64,000 nucleotides of DNA from Ophiostoma sp. CBS 140.51. Its lineage: Eukaryota; Ascomycota; Sordariomycetes; Ophiostomatales; Ophiostomataceae. How positions within the stretch are numbered: position 1 is the first letter of the stretch; every line of letters starts with the position of its first letter. This document shows, piece by piece, positions 54,787 through 64,000 of this stretch. The notes beneath the pieces are model-generated. The model did no database searches, was not told where the DNA came from, and saw only the letters and a program-made list of their open reading frames with translations. The translations under genes and the position numbers were made by a program. The stretch spans positions 62,001 through 126,000 of the forward strand of contig JANSLP010000009.1 of assembly GCA_029298735.1 (NCBI GenBank). The letters run 5' to 3'.

Positions 54787-56202
54787 CTACGCATGGTAGC
54801 TGGACATATTGCGGCGCAGGAGAGGCCGCTGGTCCCGCTCCTCATCCGAGTCTTCGTCGACATTCTCGTCGACATCGACGTCCGTGTCGCAGGACCCTTC
54901 CTCCTCGTCATACTCGCCATCCTCGCTATACTCGTCATCGTCAGCACCCTCCACTCGGTAGATGAAGAACTGCACAAAGATGCACATGTCGAGGAACAGC
55001 GTGCCCAGGCTGCCTGCGAGCCACGGCAGGTTGACTAGCAGGTAGCGGCCGTAGCGCGCACGGGCATCCTCGGGTGTGCATGTGGCCCGGTTCTGCCCAC
55101 TGCAGCCATCGTAGGCGAAGATAGACAGCACATAGGTCAGGTTGCCCAGGCAAGCAAACAAGAAGAAGAGCATGCTGACGCCCTCGGTGGACTGGCGGCG
55201 CCAGTTGAGCAAGAGCTGGGGCACGCGGGAGCCCAGGTAAAAGATGGCACAGAAGTAGCCAAAGACCTGGCCCCAAAAGTTGAAGGTCAAATCGCTGTTG
55301 TCGTTGCCGCCATCGGAAGGCGGCGAGCTGTTGTCGTCACGGTTACTACCGCCGCTCAGGTACCAGCCGGCCACACCGGCCGCGCAGACCATGAGCATAG
55401 ACATCGCGTTGAAGATGACCGTCTGGAGTGTGCTGGCAGTCTGCGAAGGAGACGAGGATGTGTTCGTCGTAGCCGCAGCGTTTGTGGTCGAGGTATGCTG
55501 GTTATGGTGATGGTGAGCGGTGTGCTCGGCGGCGCCATCAAGGTTGGCCAGGTCGGGGACAAAGGGCATGGCCGGCGAGAGAGTCGACCAGTTGGAGCCG
55601 CGGCGCTCCTGGTGATGGTGATGATGGTGGTGGCCAGAGGCATGGCCATTCTCCTCCGCACTGCCAATGAGTCTGTTGTTCGCCGTGTTCTTTGCCAGCA
55701 GCGAAGTACGCTCGTCGGGGCGGCCGTTCCGGGTGCTGCTGCTGCTACTGCTGCTGCCACCAGCAGAGTTCACTGCCCTCTGCTTCTTGTGCTTCGGCTT
55801 CGACGGCACCACGTCGTCGCGCCATGTGAATCCCCGGTAGTAGAAGCACTGGCCCAGCAGGACAATATCGGCAATGGTGTAGTAGACGGCGAGGATGATC
55901 ATGGTCGGCAGGACGCCCTGCAGGACGGCGCCCAGGATGTTGAAGACATCGCCGGCGAGCCAGACGATGATGAATTGTAAGGAGAGTCCGTCGGCGCTCT
56001 TGCGGCGAAAGTTTTCGATAATCTGAGGGGAGAAGACGACGACCCAGCAAGCAATGGAGATGGAGCTGAAGAAAAAGGATGTTAGCAAATATCACAGCAG
56101 CAGTGGGTGGCAGCAATGTTGCCAAAGAGGGACCGCAACTCACCCGCAGATGCCAGAGATGGCCTCAACGTCAAGGTTGAGAGGTCCCGTGGGAGGAACC
56201 AT
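54787..56202 (-). CDS. PQ-loop vacuolar amino-acid transporter (Ypq1/PQLC2-like), two exons
   Basis: Exons 56144-56202 and 54787-56065 give 445 residues. The 78-bp intron (GTGAGT...CTTCAG) joins MVPPTGPLNLDVEAISGICG to SISIACWVVVFSPQIIENFR. Two PQ-loops are visible: FSPQIIENFRRKSADGLSLQ in helices 1-2, and SRVPQLLLNWRRQSTEGVSM in helices 5-6, in a seven-helix layout. A long His/Ser-rich loop (HHHHHHHQ, residues about 150-210) separates the halves, and the C-terminus is strongly acidic (DDDEYSEDGEYDEEEG). Relatives export cationic amino acids from the vacuole or lysosome. It is divergent from NPY1 with about 2 kb between. A plasma-membrane sensor role is a less likely alternative. Confidence 0.88.
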
Positions 56203-58236
56203 GATGGAAAAGGAGAGTCTCTCGAGCAGCCCCCGTCGTCCGATCGTAGCTGCTAAGTTTTGCCGGAGTGCAGTGTGCTTGTCGAGAGCCTCCGATGCGA
56301 GTAAAACAGGGAACAGATGGATCGATGGTCGTCAAGATGGACTTCGTCAGGATTATCCTGTTTGTTTGGAAGCTTTAGAAAGTTTGAAAGTTCGAATAAG
56401 AGCCACAAAATATGAAGTGGAACCGAAATGACGTTCTTTGCAGGCGGGTCGGTCTCTAAAATTTGGATGGCCGCCGGCGTCGGTGGGAGGGTAGGTCGAG
56501 GAGGAAGATGGACCGTTGATGGCAAATGATGTTGACAAAAGAAATAAAAGGAGACAAAACGTCAGAATTTGCCAGAAGACGAAAGAGGAGTCCAAGACAA
56601 AATTGACAGAATTGCCAGAAATGACAAAAATAGGCAAGAAGTGAGGAGACGTCGCGCGTGGCCCGAAAAAAGCTGGTAAAGTGGGAAGTTGGGGAAAGAG
56701 CTTCCCGAAGCTGACGTCTGTGACTGGCAGTGACTGACAATGGAATTGACTGGGGGTCGCACCTGCCTGGTGAAAACTTTCTTCTGGTAGACCTGTGACT
56801 GGCAGAAAATTTTGAGCCGAATAAACGCAAGAGCTCAATGCGCTTACATTCGGCGAGTGCGGGCCTTCAGCTGAATGGAAAGTCTTCACCGCCTTCCCAA
56901 TACAGCACTAAGGGAAATAAACCAACTCTGCTTTGCATTGACAGCTTCAATCATTCACTAAAGACGCACATTGTCCTTTTCAAGAGGCAGGTAATTTTCT
57001 TGTAAATATGCCCCATCGACAGACAACTTCATAACTTGTCGGGACACTCTCTTGGGTGTCAGCAGAAGTCTTGTTTCCTAACATGAATCGCCGACACGTG
57101 ACCAGGCCTCGTACTTCCTTCCTTAGTTGCACTCCTAGCGTCTCACGGCGAGTTGACAACTCCTCACCTTGAACTTGGCAAACGTCAGGGTCGCCTCGGT
57201 TGACATTCATGATTAGTTGTGCTGCTTTCTGCCCAGCTATATTGTGTCTGGCCGATCCTATTTCTTATGGTATTCAGCATGATCTAATCTACAGCTGAAA
57301 TACGAGTTTCTTTATATTTTATCTCATACCTCTTCTTTTCTTTTCTGCTTCTTATTTCCTGTGTTGTTTCTTCCATTCCCCTCTTTTTATACGCCCAAGA
57401 CATCCTCGGGGACTTAAACTCCCACACGACAGCGACAGGCCGTCATCGCTCCCGCTAGGCTGCGGCACGCCGCACGCCCACTGGATTGCGCGACTCGAGG
57501 CGACCAGACGACGGCCTGCCAGACCTCCGGATTTCCCACGTTATTTCCTTTTCGAGCCACCCGCACCCTGATTTATAATGATAATAGCGTGCGCTCTGGG
57601 GCAGTTTACAGTCTTTTTGTGAGAGTCCTGGCGCTTTCAGAGAACACCGGTTTATCACCGCTGGCCGTCTGTTGTTCCCCTCTCCTCCCCAGTATTTCCC
57701 CTTTCCCCTCTCGGCGCGCCATACTCGCTATCGCCCCGGAGTGTAAAGATCCCCCCTCTCGAGTCTTGAGTTTTGGGGAGAAGCAGAAATACGGGCGACA
57801 GGACCTTGCTGTCAGACAAAAGTCGCGGTGTATTTGATCTGCCTCTTTTTTGTCTCTTTTTGTTCGGCACGGAAGTGAGGATCTAGACGAATCCGAGCGA
57901 ATCTGAGCAAATCTTTGGCACAACTAGACGCTTCTCCAACTTCTGTAACTCTCCTATCTCCCCCATCGGATCCGATCGTGATACAAATTCGGCTATCGTC
58001 TTCTCGCCGTAGCCAATTACAAGTAGGCTAAAGCACTGGAAAAGAAACTCCGACAACGCTCTCGGTGTTGATACAGCCCACATCGCAAGTTGGCAAAGGC
58101 CTCAACTTGACTTCAACCAACAAACAACTTCGTCGCAAACAACCAAGATACTTCCCCTTTCGAAAACGACTCCAGTTACGCTTACGCTCCACCTACATCA
58201 ACTTCACTCATCACTTTGCCCACGTCCACACCAGAA
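56203..58236. other. Divergent intergenic region between PQ-loop gene and NPY1
   Basis: About 2 kb. No tRNA, repeat or coding segment is recognised. The last 200 bp before NPY1 is A/C-rich, a normal leader. Confidence 0.4.
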
Positions 58237-59584
58237 ATGTCGATTCTCCCCGTCGCCGACCTACCCGAGTTGCCCCCAGACAACTCCATGCTATACCGCA
58301 AGTTCGGTCGGGAAGTGGCCAACTACTTCTCCGGCAGCCCGCTTAACCGCGTGTCGTTCTTGCGCACCGACCACAAGTTCCTCCGCGCCGCCTTTGCCCA
58401 CCCCTCGGCTCGGTTTCTGCTGATTGACAACCTCGCCCCGCTTGTCCACGACTCCACGCCGCCGCGGCTCGCCTGGAGCACGCGCGCCGAGATTGCGTCT
58501 GTCGTCGAGTCCGACCCCTTCGAGAGAACCGAGGAGGAGGCCATCAAGAACTACAACTCGGAAAAGGACCCCTTACCGATTGTGCTGTTCCTCGGCATTG
58601 ACGAGAAGAACAAGTTTTCCGAACCCAGCGACGCGGCGGCCGCGCCCACGGCTGAGGCGCCCTTCTCCTTCAACAGCTTTTCGGGCAGCCCGTATTTTGC
58701 CGTCGACATCACGCCCCGCGGCGGTACCGCCGCGAAGGCGACCGCCCTGATCGAGGCCAGCAAGGCCAAGGGGTTTTCTTTCTTTGCCAACCCCCGCAGC
58801 ATGAGCCTGTCTGCCGAGGAGGGTGAGCTCCCCTTCCCTCCCCAGTGATGCTGCCTATCCTCCTGTGCTCCTACTGACGTTTTTAGCCGCCGTGTATGGC
58901 CAGGCCCGTGGTCTGTTCGACTGGAACGCCCGCAACCCCTTCTGCGCCGGCTGCGGCCAGCCCACGCTCTCGGTCAACGCCGGCACCAAACGCGCCTGCC
59001 CGCCCACCGACTTGGCTGGCGTCGAGGCCGGCGGCGAGCCCAAGGAGCGCCGCCCCTGCGAGACCCGCAAGGGCATCTCTAACCTCAGCTTCCCCCGCAC
59101 CGACCCCACCGTCATCATGGCCACCGTCAGCGCCGACGGCACGCGCATACTACTCGGCCGCAGCAAGCGGTTCCCCAAGTACTGGTACAGCACACTGGCT
59201 GGCTTCCTGGAGCCCGGTGAGTCTGTTGAGGAGGCCGTCCGCCGTGAGGTTTGGGAGGAGAGTGGTGTCACGGTCGGCCGCGTCGTGATCCACAGCTCGC
59301 AGCCCTGGCCATTCCCGGCAAACCTGATGATTGGCGCTGTCGGCCAGGCACTGCCGGGCGATGGCGAGAAGATCTTCTTAGGCCACGACCCGGAGCTCGA
59401 GGATGCCAAGTGGTTCACCATGGACGAGGTGCGCCGCGCGCTACAGTATGAGACGGCCGGTCTGGACGACCCGATCCGCACGGGCTACAAGGAGGGTGAC
59501 CTGCGTCTGCCGCCCAAGACGGCCATTGCGAACCAGCTGATTGCATCGGTTGTTGAGGGTTTCCACGAGCAGCCGAAGATTTGA
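58237..59584 (+). CDS. NPY1: NADH pyrophosphatase (Nudix, Npy1-like), two exons
   Basis: Exons 58237-58822 and 58887-59584 give 427 residues; the 64-bp intron starts GTGAGC, has TACTGACG and ends TTTTAG, joining SLSAEE to AAVYGQARGL. The N-terminal domain (PLNRVSFLRTDHKFLRAAF) is typical of NudC/Npy1 proteins. A zinc ribbon follows (NPFCAGCGQPTLSV...RRPC), with an inserted Gly/Glu-rich loop. The Nudix box GFLEPGESVEEAVRREVWEE continues SGV and matches GX5EX7REUXEEXGU. SQPWPFPANLMIG is the NADH-specific motif downstream of the box. The enzyme splits NADH to NMNH and AMP and may also act on NAD-capped RNA. Yeast Npy1 is peroxisomal; here the C-terminus ends PKI, not a standard PTS1. Confidence 0.94.
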
Positions 59585-62500
59585 GCGAGCTGGAAGGGAG
59601 GCGGTTTCAAAAACAAAAGAAAATGAGAGAGAGAAAAAACAGCGAATGAACTAGATAGAGATAGAAACACACGTCCCTTTTTCTGTCAATGTTAGTATCA
59701 AACCAGTCAAGCCAGAGCAGTATAGTCATATTGTGTGGCTGTCGTAAGGCCATCAAGGTTCAACAGAGATCGTGAAGCTGTTGATGTGGGCCAACCAGCT
59801 TCACCAGTACTCTTGGTCGTCACGTTGGTGCCCATTTTCGTACACGCAATTTTTGTCGTTGTCTGCAATTTGAAGCTCATAAATGATGCCAGTACTGAAT
59901 GGAAGTTGAAAAGCTGGCGAGCCCACAAGGAATGACAACAAAGACAGCATCGCTGTTTCCCCAGGTCACATCTGAGACATAGCTCTTAGCGACCTGATTG
60001 ACGCATTTAAGCTATTATGCAATAAAACAGGCCATGGCAAAGAGCGAGACCTGCCAAACAACGTGTGGCCCCACTATGGCCGTCAACAGTCGGGCGGATC
60101 AACAGCACTATCTCTGTTTGACAGCTCTCTCGTATCGAAAAGGATTCCAGACCGCCAAACTCTCGTGTGTGTTAGTCGTACACAGGGAGAGACGCAATGA
60201 CGTCTAAATTTCATTAATGTCCCTTGCGGGTTAACGATGCAGGCCGGCTCGTCACTCCGGGCGGATATCATTTCGCTTCGTAGACGGCCTTTCCGTGAAT
60301 GAAGACAGGAAACGTCCAGCTCTCTGCAGACTTTCCCTCAAAGAACGAGAAATAGGGGCAGTGGGACAAGGATAAGTTTGACGACATCTTCCAATAGGAA
60401 TTATTCACAGCCAGCTTTTCCCACATGGGAACAGCCACAGAAGATCCCGTTTCAGAGTTTCGGGGTCTGTTTTGAGGCGGCAGAAAATCAGAACGAAAAG
60501 AGAGGAAGCAAGAAGAAAAGGAGAAGACGACAGGTACCAGGGGTTCGGCATCTGGGATTTGCATCTCTGATCCGGAGAACTTGATGCTGGAGAGGAAGAG
60601 ATGCAACAGTTTCCAGAATTTCCAGAGTTTCTTCTGCCCCTTTTCGATCTCACTCCTTTTTCGTCTTCCGTGTCGTCTTGATCTTATTCTTATTTCCTTC
60701 TTGTGCACCCTCCTGCGCACATCATTTCTTCACGGAAAATTAAGGGTGTTTCTAGAAGACGTGCAGAACGCATCCTTGTCCAGATCATGCAGGCTGTACG
60801 TCGACAGAAAAGAAAGAAAGAAGGAGTACGACGTATACTTCGTACAAACGCAGGCCCGGCAGATGCAGACCGCCCGGAAAATCATTACCCTGTCTGGCGT
60901 TTTGTGCCCGTGGTGTTGCTTCTTGCTTCAAAGTTCTTGGCCCATGCAAGGAGAGGACTGGCCAAGCTCAAAGCTAGACCTGCAACAGCAGCGCAAACAA
61001 AGGCAGGGCCAGGTAGGGTCCAATGGCTGTCAGCAGAGCCCCCTTTTCTTGGTCACAAGCTGTTGGTTGGCTATGGATTGTTCTTTTTTTATGTCTTCTT
61101 GGTGTTTCTTGTGTGCCACAACACGAACGGACAGCTGCAGAAAGGTCACGGCGGCATTGTGCTTGTGAGTTTCTGGTGTCTTGTCTTGTGGTCAACCGCA
61201 ACGGCTAGTCGTGTTGGACGGGGGGCGGTGAGCAGAGGTGTCAAATAAAACCAGCACAAAAAGTAGGGCGTTTTCTTCAGATAGAAAGTATAATGGCATC
61301 GTGCAGCCAGCCAAATGCTTCGCCGGGCGCTGTCGAGAGTAGATTGCCCTGTATCCTTTCCGCCCGGTGCGAACCCTATCGAAAGTATCGTGGGGGAACG
61401 GGCGTTGCAACGGGGGCGTATGGTATTGATTCGAGGACAGCTTCTCTTTTCTCGTCATTTTGCTATTCAGGTCAGTGCAACGAGGCCAGCGTGCTACTCA
61501 CATTTCATGTATCATGTCGCATCATATCGAGGTGTCCACTGTGATATATATTCTGTAGGACTCGTTCGTATCACTATCAGCCACCGCGTGGGCGCTGGAA
61601 GTGGGCGTCAGGGTGGTCTGCATTCGTTGTGACAAGGCAAATTAAAACACGAAAATCACAAAATCAAGGGAAACAAGGGAAACGAGGCAAACGACTGGGA
61701 ACGGCAATAACGTAAAAATGCAAGGAGCCCTCTGTGCCCCGTGCTTTCCTCATTCACGAACAAGGACCGTGTTTCACCACAAGAGATTGGTGTGGCCAAG
61801 AAAGAAGCAGGAACGAACAGGGGGGGATGGTGAGTATCAACCCCAGGGGTGCCAATGTCCCAAAGTACAAATGAGGCAAGAGCAAAGGGGGCACACCATG
61901 AAGCCAGGAAAGAGGGAAATGCTATGCACATACATAACGACATGTGTGGTACGGAAAAGGAGGGTCATTCTTTCCTTGTGCGGTGACGAAATCATGTTTC
62001 TGGCCGCGTCGCAAACGCGACCTGGCGAGCCGTTGTTGCAAGGAAAGCGCGACCTGCCCGCGTTATTTCGACTAGTTACCAGACTCCCAGACTCGCTAGA
62101 TTACGTCGTGGCCATGTGATGGGCCCTGTGTACATGTATTGCAAAGTACCCAAAGAAGACAAGCAACAGTGGTGAGCACGGCTTTCGTGTTCTTGGCAGA
62201 TCAGGTCTTATCCGTTTTCTTCTTCTGTTTTTCTGCTTTTGTGGATTGATTGATTGGATTTAAGTCCTGTGGCTCTCTTTTTTGCCCCTGTTCGCTGTTG
62301 CCGTTGTAAGAAACAACGAGACGGCCAGAGCAAACCTGGGAAGGAGAGACAGAAGAGACAAGGTCACAGAAAGAGAAGGAGCCACTCTGCGCTTTGCCGA
62401 CGAATAGAAAGCCGGCATTCATAGCATCGTAGTTCTCACAGTGGAGCCTTCTCTTCTTCCTTTTTTTTCTGCCTCTATTTTTTCATTTCACCTTTTTTTT

Positions 62501-63825
62501 TCGTCTCGGTCGTCTTCTGCCTAGGCGGTCTGCAATTTGCCAGGACCAACACGAGGCGAGTTGATTTTTCCTCTCTGGCGCTGCTTGACTTTGCCCCCAA
62601 AAGACGTGAAAAGGCGTAAAAAGACGGCGCCCATAGTTCTCGTTCTTGCTTCCAACCAGCGGCTGTCAGTTCGCCCCGGACACAGTGCCGCTCTTGATTT
62701 ATGCTTTATGCGAGAGTCCGATTACTGCCTTGTGCCTTGGTGCCTCATTGATAGATTGATCGCGGTCGAATGAGCCGCGAGTCAATCGCTCTTTCCCTCC
62801 TCCCCTCTTGCTTTGTTGCCTGTCATTGTTTCAATACTTTTGGTATCTGGCTCCCGGATTCCAAGGTTGCTTTTTTTTCCGTTGTTAATGCGCTGCCCCT
62901 CCGTTGTTCCTGCCTCCTTCGTCTGTTCTCTTCTTCCTCTTCGTGCTGCCTCCCTGGAATCACCCGTCCTCGCTGCGCACTGTTTCCCCGAGTGTAATTT
63001 ACCTTTCATCGTACAGTGTCAATTCCCGCTCCCCTTCTTCCCCACTTCGGTGCCGGGCCTATTGAAGCAAAGAGGCAAGTGGTTAGATAGTGAAAAGGCG
63101 CAAAGGCGCAAAGTGCAAAGGCGTGAAAGGCAGAAAGAGGCTAACGACAACGCCAGCGCCAGCTCCCAAGCGGACAGCCTCTGCATCCACCACCCCCCAG
63201 TTCTGGAGTAGGGAGTCCTGGTTCTGCCTGACTGTTTCTTCTCCGCCTGCACTGGCTCCTTCCCCCCATCTTGCCCATCAGCCATCCTACCCTACTCGCC
63301 TGGTCTTGCTCTCCCTCGCTCACCTAGTCTGGTCGCTCTTGCCTTATCCATCCCTCCTACTCGCCATCCACTCCTTCTGCCACTGTCCTATATCTCTCGT
63401 CTGCCTACCTACCTGCTTTGCTCCTGCCCGCGCATCTCTCCATCGTCTGCGCCTGCCCACTGTCCACTGTCCATCCAAAACACCACCACCACCCATCACC
63501 CCCCTTTAAATACGACAAGAAACAATTTAAGAAAACGAGATACCACCAAACAGTGCACGCGACGACAAATATCGACGACAACCCGCTTTCCGAAAGGACG
63601 CTCGAGTATTCTCTCGTCCAGGCGATTAGCCCACCCCGTCGACAAAAGCCCACCCACCTCTTCGACGGCATTTCGGATCTCTTCAATTCCGCTCACTTTG
63701 CCGGCATCTCGACATCTCCCAGCTTCGTTTATTCTCGACCCGCCGCCTCCTCTTTCTAGATACCTCGGGCCCGTCGCCGCTTTGCCTTTTACACCCTTTA
63801 AAGGAAGCATTCTCAGTTATCGACA
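59585..63825. other. Gene-poor 4.2 kb upstream of the edge gene
   Basis: No gene, tRNA or mobile element is recognised. 62440-62530 and 62780-63480 are C/T-rich with long pyrimidine runs and probably include the promoter and leader of the gene starting at 63826. Short open frames have no protein-like family text. Confidence 0.35.
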
Positions 63826-64000
63826 ATGGTTGTCGCAACAATCAAGTACGTGTTATCTCTCTGTGTGTCTCTGCACTCAAATAACGAGAGAGTCCTGGCT
63901 TTTTCGGCCTTTTGGTCTATCATCCTTCTTTCCATCTTCCGACTTGTGGTTTCGGTGATTCAGACTCGCGGGACGCTCGATCGCTCTCCCTTTTGTCCCT
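63826..64000 (+). CDS. 5' end of a gene cut by the window edge
   Basis: After a long pyrimidine-rich leader, ATG at 63826 (context GACAATGG) opens MVVATIK. A GTACGT donor at 63846 and an acceptor (ATTCAG) at 63958-63963 would make a 118-bp intron and continue in frame as LAGRSIALPFVP to the edge. The product cannot be named from 19 residues. Confidence 0.4.
   Translation, partial: MVVATIKYVLSLCVSLHSNNERVLAFSAFWSIILLSIFRLVVSVIQTRGTLDRSPFCP

Noticed and set aside
1..64000. CRISPR arrays, bacterial operons or ribosomal RNA genes
   Set aside because: No regularly spaced direct repeats or rRNA sequence seen; spliceosomal introns show the DNA is eukaryotic.

Overview
The window is nuclear DNA of a filamentous ascomycete, most likely a sordariomycete. 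The gene content (Zn2Cys6 regulator, fungal-type GH76 protein with a GPI signal, reticulon, Snf11/SS18-type subunit, Npy1) and the many 50-180 bp GT-AG introns with CTAAC/CTGAC branch points support this; the exact lineage cannot be fixed from sequence alone. I place 18 genes with exon boundaries, one gene cut by the right edge, three decayed gene remnants and one non-autonomous DNA transposon. All exon joins are read from splice signals and reading frame, not from transcripts.

Left arm (240-18115), accessory metabolism. Four genes on the minus strand look like one uptake and catabolism set for uronic-acid oligosaccharides: an intracellular GH88 unsaturated glucuronyl hydrolase, a DUF2264 protein, an MFS sugar transporter and an SMP-30/gluconolactonase-like lactonase. 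They are followed by a GABA/amino-acid permease, a MATE exporter, a secreted ureohydrolase and a Zn2Cys6 regulator. The interval between exporter and ureohydrolase carries two overlapping GATA-factor sites, which fits a nitrogen-salvage role.

Island (about 18.1-31 kb), gene-poor. It holds a frame-shifted remnant of unknown family (about 18.95-19.56 kb), short tandem repeats, two identical-stem hairpins (22.6 kb), a GH43 fragment facing a decayed dynamin-like GTPase (24.2-25.06 kb), one apparently intact orphan coiled-coil gene (26.2-27.4 kb), an unassigned coding-like fragment (27.8-28.1 kb) and a 424-bp hAT-like MITE (29.6-30.05 kb).

Right arm (31-64 kb), mostly conserved genes: GH76 GPI-anchored wall enzyme, mitochondrial acyl-CoA dehydrogenase, histidinol-phosphate aminotransferase with an upstream Cpc1/Gcn4 site, secreted GDSL esterase, glutamine-rich SSXT/Snf11-type chromatin remodelling subunit, Gyp5-like TBC Rab-GAP, reticulon with an 18-nt micro-exon, PQ-loop vacuolar transporter and Npy1 NADH pyrophosphatase. 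Several of these genes have long pyrimidine-rich upstream regions (1-4 kb) without recognisable coding content.
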